From Octadecabacter sp. (GTDB lineage: Bacteria; Pseudomonadota; Alphaproteobacteria; Rhodobacterales; Rhodobacteraceae), in the NCBI GenBank assembly GCA_003533975.1, contig DQCL01000263.1, positions 1 through 12,879 on the forward strand: a DNA stretch of 12,879 nt, in the 5' to 3' direction. Positions 1 through 6,885 of this stretch are shown one piece after another (the stretch's first letter is position 1; every line of letters begins with the position of its first letter). The notes below the pieces were generated by a model. That model saw only the letters and a program-made list of their open reading frames with translations, was not told the origin of the DNA and made no database searches. The translations under genes were made by a program, and so were the position numbers.

Positions 1-20
1 AAGGTAATTGTCCACAGGCC

Positions 21-740
21 CTAGTTCCCAAGTTTTGGAAAGTTGGGGCGATCTTCGCCATAGTGCAATGCCAGATAGTCCAGAATTATAGTCCTGTCAG
101 GCTCTTCGATTTCGTCCATTTCTTGTTCCTCGACCATCCAGACCAACACTTCTTCCCAATGCGATCGGGTCAGACCCTGCTGGGCAACGATGCGTTCAGA
201 ATGGCAAGCGGTACATGTGTAGAAGGTTTCTTCGACCCCGGACGCAAGGAAAAGAATGCCGAACTCCGGCAGTTCGCTGTCTGCGGCTGTTCCGTCGCCA
301 GCGGGTTCAGACGACGATACCGCACCAGCGCGAACATCTGACTGCAAACTCAGATAGGCCAAAAGGTCCAGTCTGTCAGCCGGGTTCTTTACACCGGCAA
401 AACTCATTCTTGTGCCCTTTACCGCGGCTCTTGGTCTCTCCAAAAACGCATCCAGACGGCCCAACGTCCACGTGCCCCCGAATTCTGTAAGCGCCTTCGA
501 GAACTTGAAACCATCTGCTTCTGCGACAGGCTGCCCGACAATGCCGTAGAGGTTTGGGCCAACTTTGTTTTTGCCGTCTTTTTCAATCGTGTGACAGGCT
601 TTGCATTTACTGAAAACGCGCTCGCCCTTTGCGATATCCGCGCTATCGAGTTCATCCAGCAGCGTCTCCTGCGCAAACCCGGCTGACACAAGCGTGCTAA
701 AAGCCAAAGCAGTTAGTGAGCCAATAACATGGGGCTTCAT
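21..740 (-). CDS. exported diheme cytochrome c, probable electron acceptor of the sulfite dehydrogenase
   Basis: This 239-residue protein probably takes electrons from the adjacent molybdenum sulfite dehydrogenase and passes them to the periplasmic cytochrome pool. Residues 1-23 form a signal peptide, likely cleaved after GFA. A class I cytochrome c domain follows, with haem motif CKACH at 46-50 and a likely axial Met112 in GTRMSF. A linker rich in Ser, Gly and Ala (about 137-156) leads to a second domain with CTACH at 176-180 and Met-containing segments near its end. Classical SorB and SorU partners are shorter and carry one haem, so this two-domain form is closer in layout to SoxD. The start is supported by GGGAGA just upstream. 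It lies 67 bp after the dehydrogenase gene on the same strand, with a hairpin in between. The cytochrome identity is clear; the partner role is inferred from the neighbour. Confidence 0.9.
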   Translation of the reverse strand: MKPHVIGSLTALAFSTLVSAGFAQETLLDELDSADIAKGERVFSKCKACHTIEKDGKNKVGPNLYGIVGQPVAEADGFKFSKALTEFGGTWTLGRLDAFLERPRAAVKGTRMSFAGVKNPADRLDLLAYLSLQSDVRAGAVSSSEPAGDGTAADSELPEFGILFLASGVEETFYTCTACHSERIVAQQGLTRSHWEEVLVWMVEEQEMDEIEEPDRTIILDYLALHYGEDRPNFPKLGN

Positions 741-760
741 TCATTTCTCCCTTGAACAAA

Positions 761-785
761 AGGGCAACCAATTTTTGGTTGCCCT
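761..785 (-). terminator. intra-operon terminator-like hairpin
   Basis: A perfect 11-bp inverted repeat (AGGGCAACCAA, 3-nt loop, TTGGTTGCCCT) sits between the sulfite dehydrogenase stop and the cytochrome start. Read on the minus strand, the stem is followed by TTTTGTT, resembling a weak intrinsic terminator. It ends about 20 nt before the cytochrome start codon. It could reduce read-through into the cytochrome gene or stabilise the 3' end of the upstream message. Confidence 0.6.
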
Positions 786-807
786 GGAATTTTCTTATTA
801 TGGCGGA

Positions 808-2103
808 TTAGCTTGCGCGAACACCAACACGGTGCATCGTGTTGTTCAGATACCCTTTCGGGTTCCAGTCAATCGCGAAGGGTTGCATAACGCCGTCGCT
901 GTCTGTGGCCCGCGCCCAGATTTCGTAATATCCGACTTTTGCAAATTTGGCCGTCGTGCGCCAGTTTTGCCATGCACCTGAATTGACCGGAGCGTCCAGT
1001 TCCGCGGTCTGCCAGGTGGCTCCGAAATCAAGCGACACTTCCAGTTTGGTTACAGTGCGATCCCCAGCCCAGGCGTGACCACGGACCTCGGATTCCAACC
1101 CGATGCTCGCGTTGTTGGCTGGGAAAGTGACCAGAGATTTCACCGGCATCCGCTCGATAATCACGAAATCCTCGGTCGCAACTTCTTCTCCTGCTGAGAC
1201 TTTGCGATTGGGAACGCGATAGGCTGTGCCGGTCATCTTGGGGCCATCGTGAACAACATCGCGAAGCTGTATGCGCTTCAGCCATTTCTGGGCTGTGGAC
1301 GCTGGCCAGCCCGGCACAACAAGCCGCAACGGGGCACCGTTCATCGGATGCAATGGCGCGCCGTTCATCTCGAAAGCGATTAAGATATTGTCCGTCATTG
1401 CCTTTTCGATGGGAACACCGCGAGATAAGGAGAGCTTGCCTTCTTTTCCCGACAGATGCGTGTCCGCGCCAGTATGTGCAGTGTACACAACGTTTGACTG
1501 CACCCCTGCTTTTTCCAGAACATCTTTAAGCCGGACACCAGTCCATTCCGAACAGGCGACGGCACCGTACGTCCATTGGTTGCCTTTCGCTGGTGGATTG
1601 AAAAACCCACGCCCGTTGCCGCCGCATTCCAGGGTCAGGGCCATGGTCACAACTTCGAACTGACTACGAAGATCCGCAATTGTTAGGGTCATTGGATTGT
1701 CTACGAAACCGTCAATTGTCAGTTCCCAAGTGGCCGGATCGACTTCTGTTGGTGGAATACCATTGTTGCGGACAAAGTGGCGGGATGTGGGTGTTATTGC
1801 CTCATCAAGAAGTTCCGGTGGCGTTTCCGCGTTCACAGGACGGTCATTCAGCAAGGTTAGCCCATCTTTGCCCACCAGAACGTTGTCAGCCGCCACCGCG
1901 GCCGGCACAAATCCGATCGGAATGTTGCGGTGGAAAGGAATAGATGTACCAACCATAGCTGCCATCGTCGCCAATCCGGTCCGCTTCAGGAAACCTCTGC
2001 GGTCTGAATTTGCCACACGACCAAAGAACTCTTTGTCAGCAGTCTCTGGGTCATCGGCAAAAAAGCTGTAAACGTCGTGTTTGCTGTCATCTTTTGGTGA
2101 CAT
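808..2103 (-). CDS. Tat-exported molybdenum sulfite dehydrogenase (SorA/SorT/SoxC family)
   Basis: This 431-residue molybdoenzyme most likely oxidises sulfite to sulfate in the periplasm. A twin-arginine signal is seen: RRGFLKR at 35-41, a hydrophobic stretch, and a cleavage site near AVAA (about residue 72). The Moco domain follows, with the conserved Cys160 in LTLECGGNGR that should ligate the molybdenum. The motif PGWPAST...KWLKRI is at about 264-278. The C-terminal dimerisation domain (about 300-430) has the usual RGHAWAGDRT and WNPKGYLNNTMHRV segments. There is no haem or cytochrome b5 domain, so electrons must leave through the neighbouring cytochrome c. A strong GGAGG lies seven bases before the ATG. 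SoxC, the sulfane dehydrogenase subunit, is the main alternative; no other sox genes are visible, so I favour a stand-alone sulfite dehydrogenase. Confidence 0.9.
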   Translation of the reverse strand: MSPKDDSKHDVYSFFADDPETADKEFFGRVANSDRRGFLKRTGLATMAAMVGTSIPFHRNIPIGFVPAAVAADNVLVGKDGLTLLNDRPVNAETPPELLDEAITPTSRHFVRNNGIPPTEVDPATWELTIDGFVDNPMTLTIADLRSQFEVVTMALTLECGGNGRGFFNPPAKGNQWTYGAVACSEWTGVRLKDVLEKAGVQSNVVYTAHTGADTHLSGKEGKLSLSRGVPIEKAMTDNILIAFEMNGAPLHPMNGAPLRLVVPGWPASTAQKWLKRIQLRDVVHDGPKMTGTAYRVPNRKVSAGEEVATEDFVIIERMPVKSLVTFPANNASIGLESEVRGHAWAGDRTVTKLEVSLDFGATWQTAELDAPVNSGAWQNWRTTAKFAKVGYYEIWARATDSDGVMQPFAIDWNPKGYLNNTMHRVGVRAS

Positions 2104-2159
2104 ATAATTTCCTCCCTGTTTGTGTTAGTCACCACCAAGGCGATGAACATTACTATATT

Positions 2160-2185
2160 GACGTGCGGGAACGGCAATTTATTCC
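2160..2185 (-). promoter_or_regulatory. candidate ECF-type promoter of the sulfite dehydrogenase operon
   Basis: On the minus strand GGAATAA (2185-2179) and CGTC (2163-2160) are separated by 15 bp, which has the shape of an extracytoplasmic-function sigma promoter. The implied 5' leader is about 50 nt. Sulfite oxidase genes under ECF sigma control are known in Sinorhizobium meliloti, which makes the reading plausible. No sigma gene is visible here, and the match is by eye only. Confidence 0.35.
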
Positions 2186-2362
2186 ACAAAACCCTCAGAA
2201 AGGCGAAACGTGTAATTAAAGTCAGATTTCGTGCGCCTGTAGTCATTGACGCAGAGACGCAGATCGAGGCAAATGACCGCTATCCGTCCAAGGTGACGAA
2301 ATGGTATGTCTGCTATGGGCTGTAAGCGACCATTGGCCGGTCAGAGATAAATGGCAGCAAAG

Positions 2363-2438
2363 TCCGCGTTGTGGTCATTCGACGCTTTAAACTGCCGAAA
2401 ATGACCAACGGAAATCGTCAGATGACGGCTATGAGCCC
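2363..2438. repeat. 76-bp stem-loop intergenic repeat, copy A
   Basis: This segment matches 3827-3902 at 75 of 76 positions, with the only difference at 2393 (t) versus 3857 (c). It contains an internal inverted repeat, TGGTCATT (2372-2379) with AATGACCA (2400-2407), extendable to CGTTG...CAACG with a two-base bulge, so it can fold as a stem-loop. It lies in the 420-bp gap between the sulfite dehydrogenase and the VOC gene. I see no gene in that gap beyond this repeat and the promoter candidate. Confidence 0.9.
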
Positions 2439-2523
2439 AAAGTGCAGGATGCTGCATGACTGACAGACGTCCGCTCTTGGAAGGTCTTCCAGCTATGGAC
2501 GGACGCCTTATGCTCGGATCTCG

Positions 2524-2880
2524 CTAGTCAGAAAAGCACAGTTTATTTCCATCAAGATCTCGTACATATGCAGAGAACTTTGGCCCACGCTGACTTGGTG
2601 CGCCCTCACAGGAGCCGCCGAGTTCAATGGCAAGAGCATGCAGCCTTTTGACGTCGCCTTGGGTTCCAACACAAAAGCCAACCATCGTGCCATTGCCATT
2701 GGTGGCTGGCTTTGTGTCAAAGGGTATCGCTGTTGCGAAGGCAAAATCCTCTCCGAGCCAATAAGTCATTCTGTCTGAGGGCAAAACGCACTGGAGCCCC
2801 GACTGCGTAAAAAGAGCGCCGTAGAAAGTTTTCGAGGCGTCCATGTCGTTTGTTCCGACAACAAAGTAATTCATTTTCAT
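2524..2880 (-). CDS. VOC-superfamily (glyoxalase/bleomycin-resistance fold) protein
   Basis: A 118-residue protein with the vicinal oxygen chelate fold. It opens with the usual first strand (MKMNYFVVGTNDMDASKTFYGALF) and closes with the family ending FSAYVRDLDGNKLCF. It is about the normal length for a single-module member, which works as a dimer. The reaction cannot be assigned: the family includes glyoxalases, dioxygenases and antibiotic-binding proteins, and the usual metal-ligand His/Glu pattern is not evident. The start at 2880 is chosen because AGGAGAG lies seven bases upstream; an in-frame ATG at 2913 would add eleven residues of poor quality. It is divergent from an HTH-WYL regulator, which probably controls it. 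Confidence 0.85.
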   Translation of the reverse strand: MKMNYFVVGTNDMDASKTFYGALFTQSGLQCVLPSDRMTYWLGEDFAFATAIPFDTKPATNGNGTMVGFCVGTQGDVKRLHALAIELGGSCEGAPSQRGPKFSAYVRDLDGNKLCFSD

Positions 2881-2927
2881 ATTTTGCTCTCCTGTAGGCA
2901 TATTTCGTACCACCTGGCATCGGCTAG

Positions 2928-2978
2928 TTATACTAGGTTGATGGGATGAGGATCAGATGGTGATATTCGTTTGGTCAT
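2928..2978 (-). CDS. possible 16-codon leader or remnant ORF upstream of the VOC gene
   Basis: On the minus strand a strong Shine-Dalgarno (GTTGGAGGACA) sits at proper distance before an ATG, giving MTKRISPSDPHPINLV and then TAA. The SD is better than that of the regulator on the other strand. It may be a translated leader, a small protein, or the surviving 5' end of a gene otherwise lost. It ends 47 bp before the VOC start. There is no homology evidence, so this is low confidence. Confidence 0.3.
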   Translation of the reverse strand: MTKRISPSDPHPINLV

Positions 2979-2992
2979 CGTGTCCTCCAACT

Positions 2993-3020
2993 CATATTGA
3001 TTAATATGACATTTTATGTC
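2993..3020. promoter_or_regulatory. overlapping palindromes, candidate operator for the WYL regulator
   Basis: CATATT-GATT-AATATG (2993-3008) is a perfect six-base inverted repeat. It overlaps GACAT-TTT-ATGTC (3008-3020), a perfect five-base inverted repeat. Both lie within 40 bp of the regulator start and upstream of the divergent leftward genes, the normal place for an autoregulatory operator that also controls the neighbour. Confidence 0.5.
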
Positions 3021-3031
3021 CTATTAGTTTA

Positions 3032-3766
3032 ATGGCACGAACAAATGCGCATGACAGGCTGAGACGAATGGACATGCTGGCTGTGCAGCTAAAGCAGGAC
3101 ACGCATTGCACGGTCAAAGATCTTGCGCTTCAACACGGTGTCAGCACGCGTACGATTTCGCGGGATCTGTCGCTCATGCGGGAACAAGGTATGCAGATCG
3201 ACGCCGATCGAGGGCGCGGCGGAGGCGTGCGTCTTGACCGGAATTGGGGCGTCGGCAGGATGAATTTGGCTTATGCTGAAGCGGTCGATCTTCTCATTAG
3301 CATCGCGGTCGCAGAGCAAATGAACTCACCAATGTTCTTGGCAAACCTGCGGTCCGTTCGGCGGCAATTGGTGGCCTCTTTTTCGCCGGAGAAACGCAAT
3401 AAGGTGAACCGCCTTAATTCGCGCATAATGATTGGTGTCACCGCGTCAACTTACGTTCAGGCGAATGCCAACACTCCGCCAAAACGGGTCGTACAGGCTT
3501 TGCATCAGGCGTTTGTTACGCAGGAGTTGTTGGAGATACGATACCAAAGAGAGGATGGCGAAACGTCCGAACGGCATATCGAACCCCACTACCTTTTGCT
3601 GAAATATCCCATTTGGTACGTCGTTGCCTTTGACCATCTTAGGAAGTGCCCAAGGACCTTTCGTTGTGATCGAATGCTAGCTGCCAAAATGACTGGAACT
3701 CACTTTCAACTGTTGCCAAAGGAAGAGTTCGGACCATCTTTGCTCGACGAAGTTCTATCAATGTGA
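3032..3766 (+). CDS. HTH-WYL domain transcriptional regulator (YafY type)
   Basis: A 244-residue regulator with an N-terminal winged helix-turn-helix of the HTH_11/DeoR kind (about 8-65; recognition segment VSTRTISRDLSLM) and a C-terminal WYL domain. The WYL core is at about 185-215 (HYLLLKYPIWYVVAFDHL...FRCDRM), with WYV in place of the canonical WYL and the Arg pair FRCDR retained. WYL domains sense small ligands or nucleic acids. It is transcribed away from the VOC gene across 151 bp holding nested palindromes, so autoregulation and control of the VOC gene are likely. No clear ribosome site precedes the ATG at 3032; a second ATG at 3068 would remove twelve residues. I keep 3032 because the extra residues (AHDRLRRMDML) fit the usual family start. 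Confidence 0.88.
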   Translation: MARTNAHDRLRRMDMLAVQLKQDTHCTVKDLALQHGVSTRTISRDLSLMREQGMQIDADRGRGGGVRLDRNWGVGRMNLAYAEAVDLLISIAVAEQMNSPMFLANLRSVRRQLVASFSPEKRNKVNRLNSRIMIGVTASTYVQANANTPPKRVVQALHQAFVTQELLEIRYQREDGETSERHIEPHYLLLKYPIWYVVAFDHLRKCPRTFRCDRMLAAKMTGTHFQLLPKEEFGPSLLDEVLSM

Positions 3767-3826
3767 TCGCAGCATAGATATTGCCGTAGCCGGTCATTGG
3801 TATGCCGATAAGCAACGACTGCTTTT

Positions 3827-3902
3827 TCCGCGTTGTGGTCATTCGACGCTTTAAACCGCCGAAAATGACCAACGGAAATCGTCAGATGACGGCTATGAGC
3901 CC
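3827..3902. repeat. 76-bp stem-loop intergenic repeat, copy B
   Basis: This is the second copy of the 2363-2438 element, in the same orientation, with the same internal TGGTCATT/AATGACCA stem. It lies in the 236-bp gap between the WYL regulator and the convergent MOSC fusion gene. Similarity continues only loosely to the right (ATGCTGC and a later GTCTGTTCT versus GTCCGCTCT). Together the copies bracket the VOC-WYL pair as direct repeats 1,464 bp apart. Confidence 0.9.
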
Positions 3903-4002
3903 TCTTTGACCAATGCTGCGGGTTGGAAGAATGTCTGTTCTGCTAATAGGCCCCATATTTAGGGTAATATTTTTGGTGCCTACATATTGGATTTGGTCAA
4001 GT

Positions 4003-5754
4003 CTATATATCCAAGACGATGTCTGTATTAGGCACAGAACAACAAGCAAGTGTTTCTTTCTGATTTGCCGAAGATGCTTCTTCGCGGAGGTCGACAGCCT
4101 GACCGTTTATGATAGCTGCTCGGCAAGAACCACACAGTCCGGCGCGGCAATGCGATGACGGCAGTAATCCATTTGCTTCGGCAAGGTCGAGAAGAGTACC
4201 GTCAGATGCGCGCCAGATCGCTTCTTTTCCAGAACGCTCAAAACGCACGCGAAACGGACCTGCAAGTTCTGGGGTGTTGAGTTCTGTCGATATGTCAGAT
4301 GATACGAAAGTTTCTGATGCAATTCGATCATCGGGAACGCCTGCTGCACGCAGGGATGTTGTCGCCGCTTCATTGAAGCCGATTGGCCCACATATGATGA
4401 CAAAGCTATGCGCTTCTGCTGCGTCCTGTGCGATGGCCGCTAGGTCCGGTCGCCCTGCTCCATCGGAGCCGGTAGTATAAAGTTCGGCACGAATGTTCGC
4501 TGTATTTTGTGCCGTAACTTCAACCTCATTCCAGAGAGCAGGCTTTGCTTCGCGCGATACGTGAACGAACAGGGCAGGCCGCCCTGCAAGGACCGGTATC
4601 ATGGCGGCGGCTGGAGTGATGCCTATGCCTGCAGTAAGGAACAGAACCGACGGTGCATCATTGTCGAGGGTCATGTCCCCTAAAGGACCGCTCATCAGAA
4701 CGGTGGCGCCTTCCGATAGTTCATGAATGGCGCGAGAGCCTGGGCCGCTGTCACGTTTGATCGTGACCCGTAAAGTGCCTGTCTCAGTGTTGTACCCGGA
4801 AACTGTGTAGGCGCGCCATGTCCCGTCATTGGTCAAGCTGTGCAGGCGGATATGCTGTCCCGGTTCATAATTGCCCCATGCCCCTAGCGTGGCAAGACGA
4901 TCATTGAGGTGAAGAGAGCGCACGCCCGAGACCTCTTCGATAATTTTCTCAATAATTGCCAGACGCGGCCAGTCGACGATTTTGGGAGCAGTAGCCTGAT
5001 CGGCCGCAGACCGGAGAGCTTCGGAAGGTGTCGTGCCAGCAAGCGAAATACTATCTCGGGACGCGATCTTGCCTCCAGTGGCGACGCGCGCGTAGACACC
5101 GCAGTATGCGTGACCGAAGTGGCGCATCAACAGTGCCGGAATGTTTGCTCCGATTATGCCGGTGCCTGGTTCCACAGAAGTTGCACGACAACGATCTATG
5201 GGACGCACAATATCCAGAACAGCATCGCCGATGCTAACACGGCACCCGACCCACGAGAACTCGCTCCACGGCGCGGCCTCGATCAACAGGTTGCCGCGAA
5301 AACGCTCTGGATCGACAGAGACCCCTGTCGAACTTTCGATAGCCCGAACGGTCGCGAGATTGATAATGGACAGCGACGCATCCTCGTGATCCCAGTACCC
5401 GATTTTCGCACGGGCGAGAACCACATCTTCGCCATTGATCGCGGCCGTTCCGCCCTCGAATACTTGGCGTGACGTTCCATCGCGCAATTGAAGGGTGACA
5501 CCGTTCTCGTTCGCGGTGGCTTGCATCCCTGCGAGAAGGGGACGGATTGTCAACCGCTCGAACGTTGAGCAGGGTACCCAAAGCCCATCTTCGGGCGCGC
5601 TTTGCCCCGACGATATGAAGGCCCACATACGGTCTAGCGGCAAACCGCGTCCCTTTATCAATTCGACGGTATCAAGTGACGCTCCTGAAAAACTCTTTAC
5701 CGGGTATCGCACAATCGAGGCAAGCTGCGCGATGGGAGCCTCAATCCCGATCAT
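4003..5754 (-). CDS. MOSC domain / flavin reductase / 2Fe-2S ferredoxin fusion protein
   Basis: A 583-residue fusion that probably reduces N-oxygenated or N-hydroxylated compounds with NAD(P)H. The order is: MOSC N-terminal barrel (about 8-110, with IVRYPVKSF), MOSC domain (to about 240) with Cys189 in PIDRCRATSVEPGTG as the likely Moco ligand, and FAD-binding barrel (about 262-360; RAYTVS at 314-319). Next come the NAD(P)-binding region (LTAGIGITP at 373-381; ICGP at 454-457) and a plant-type ferredoxin (about 500-583) with Cys536, Cys541, Cys544 and Cys571. No signal peptide is seen, so it is probably cytoplasmic. E. coli YcbX joins MOSC to a ferredoxin but borrows a separate reductase; here the reductase is built in. 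The start overlaps the stop of the upstream PLP-enzyme gene as ATGA, implying translational coupling. The domain call is firm; the substrate is unknown. Confidence 0.9.
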   Translation of the reverse strand: MIGIEAPIAQLASIVRYPVKSFSGASLDTVELIKGRGLPLDRMWAFISSGQSAPEDGLWVPCSTFERLTIRPLLAGMQATANENGVTLQLRDGTSRQVFEGGTAAINGEDVVLARAKIGYWDHEDASLSIINLATVRAIESSTGVSVDPERFRGNLLIEAAPWSEFSWVGCRVSIGDAVLDIVRPIDRCRATSVEPGTGIIGANIPALLMRHFGHAYCGVYARVATGGKIASRDSISLAGTTPSEALRSAADQATAPKIVDWPRLAIIEKIIEEVSGVRSLHLNDRLATLGAWGNYEPGQHIRLHSLTNDGTWRAYTVSGYNTETGTLRVTIKRDSGPGSRAIHELSEGATVLMSGPLGDMTLDNDAPSVLFLTAGIGITPAAAMIPVLAGRPALFVHVSREAKPALWNEVEVTAQNTANIRAELYTTGSDGAGRPDLAAIAQDAAEAHSFVIICGPIGFNEAATTSLRAAGVPDDRIASETFVSSDISTELNTPELAGPFRVRFERSGKEAIWRASDGTLLDLAEANGLLPSSHCRAGLCGSCRAAIINGQAVDLREEASSANQKETLACCSVPNTDIVLDI

Positions 5755-6785
5755 GCCAGAGCCTCTGACACGATTATGAGCGGGCGCGCGTCGGCAGGCA
5801 TTTTCATTGCGATCATTCCGGCATGACCCGCCGCGCCTGACGGTGTGCTTGTGATGCCGTGTTCGGCAAGCAGGGCTGTCGCGGCTTTTGCCTCAGCGTC
5901 AGACACCTCGACGAAGTGATTGGCAATCTCACGCAGTACATGGAAGGCGAGCAATGATGGCTCTTTGCAGTCTAGCCGTCCCATATTTGAGACAGGCCCA
6001 TCCGCTCGGGTTAGCTTAGAGGCCCTGATGCTTGCCTTGAGACAAGCTGCGCGATCCGGCTCAACGACAATAATCTCGGGCTGGACATCCCAGAGGCGGC
6101 GGATTGCACCTGCGACACCTGCCGCCAGGCCACCCACGCCCGCCTGCAGTGCCACATGGGTCGGCCAACCGCCAAGTTTGCGAAAATTGTCCGCCATTTC
6201 CTGCGCCATCACGCCATAGCCCTGCATGACGCGGGCAGGAAAGGCTGTGTAACCCGGCCATGACGAGTCCGCAGCAAGATACCATCCCTCCTGCTGGGAC
6301 AGCGTTATGGCATGTGCCATTGCGTCTTCGTAGACTGCACCATGGCGCACGACAGTCGCACCTTTGTCTCGCAGGCGATCTGCAAAACTGTCGGGCACTG
6401 TATCAGCCAGTACAACCGTTGCCTGCGCCCCAAATATCCGTGCGCCTGCCGCTATCGACAATCCATGATTGCCCGCAGAGGCACAGCATACTGTAATTTT
6501 TGTGGAAGTATCACTGGTCGTTTCATCCGTAAGCGCAGCGCCGTCCCGCGCTGTGATAGAACGCACAAGATCTGCAACAGCGTAGACGCCGCCAAGTGCT
6601 TTGAATGAACCCAGCCCCATGCGCCGTGTTTCGTCCTTAGCCTGAAGATCAGACCATCCAAGTGATGCAGCGAGTGCAGGAAAGTTTCGGACGGGTGTTG
6701 GCTCGTACGCCGGGCACCACGAAAGCAGTGCCAGGGCATCGGATGGATCAGCGAGGAAAGCGGGGGGTTCGAAGGTGTCATACAT
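5751..6785 (-). CDS. PLP-dependent diaminopropionate ammonia-lyase-like / threonine dehydratase-family enzyme
   Basis: This 344-residue fold-type II PLP enzyme probably eliminates ammonia from a small amino acid. Visible motifs are the Schiff-base Lys62 in GSFKALGG, SAGNHG (103-108) at the cofactor ring, the phosphate loop QAGVGGLAAG (214-223), and a late TPSGAAGHAG. Overall it tracks E. coli diaminopropionate ammonia-lyase (YEPTPV..., DETRRMGLGSFK, AADSSWPGYTAFP..VMQGY, IIVVEPDRAACL). It is about 50 residues shorter. It has SAGNHG where, from memory, the E. coli enzyme has TDGNHG, while the later Asp (here Asp173) is kept. A different substrate from 2,3-diaminopropionate is therefore possible. 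It is the first gene of an operon with the MOSC fusion and is divergent from an Lrp/AsnC regulator. The ribosome site before the ATG is weak. Confidence 0.82.
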   Translation of the reverse strand: MYDTFEPPAFLADPSDALALLSWCPAYEPTPVRNFPALAASLGWSDLQAKDETRRMGLGSFKALGGVYAVADLVRSITARDGAALTDETTSDTSTKITVCCASAGNHGLSIAAGARIFGAQATVVLADTVPDSFADRLRDKGATVVRHGAVYEDAMAHAITLSQQEGWYLAADSSWPGYTAFPARVMQGYGVMAQEMADNFRKLGGWPTHVALQAGVGGLAAGVAGAIRRLWDVQPEIIVVEPDRAACLKASIRASKLTRADGPVSNMGRLDCKEPSLLAFHVLREIANHFVEVSDAEAKAATALLAEHGITSTPSGAAGHAGMIAMKMPADARPLIIVSEALA

Positions 6786-6885
6786 TTTTCTAGGGTTGCA
6801 GTAATCATTGCGGCTGTCTTTACATAAAACGTAACTTTCTTGTCATAATCTTGCAATAAATGGCGTTTCCTGTAGGTATCAGCGC
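6786..6885. promoter_or_regulatory. divergent promoter region with TTGCA(G/A)TAA direct repeats
   Basis: This 100-bp region separates the PLP-enzyme operon from the Lrp/AsnC gene and must hold both promoters. TTGCAGTAA (6796-6804) and TTGCAATAA (6851-6859) match at eight of nine bases and lie 55 bp apart, roughly five helical turns. They are candidate binding sites for the Lrp-type regulator. No strong sigma-70 boxes stand out. Confidence 0.4.

Noticed and set aside
21..2103. SoxCD sulfane dehydrogenase
   Set aside because: Possible by fold and by the diheme partner, but no other sox genes are visible and the cytochrome is much shorter than typical SoxD. Kept as an alternative only.
4909..5472. 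187-codon plus-strand open frame
   Set aside because: It lies wholly antisense to the well-supported MOSC fusion gene; its translation is Arg-rich and domain-free.
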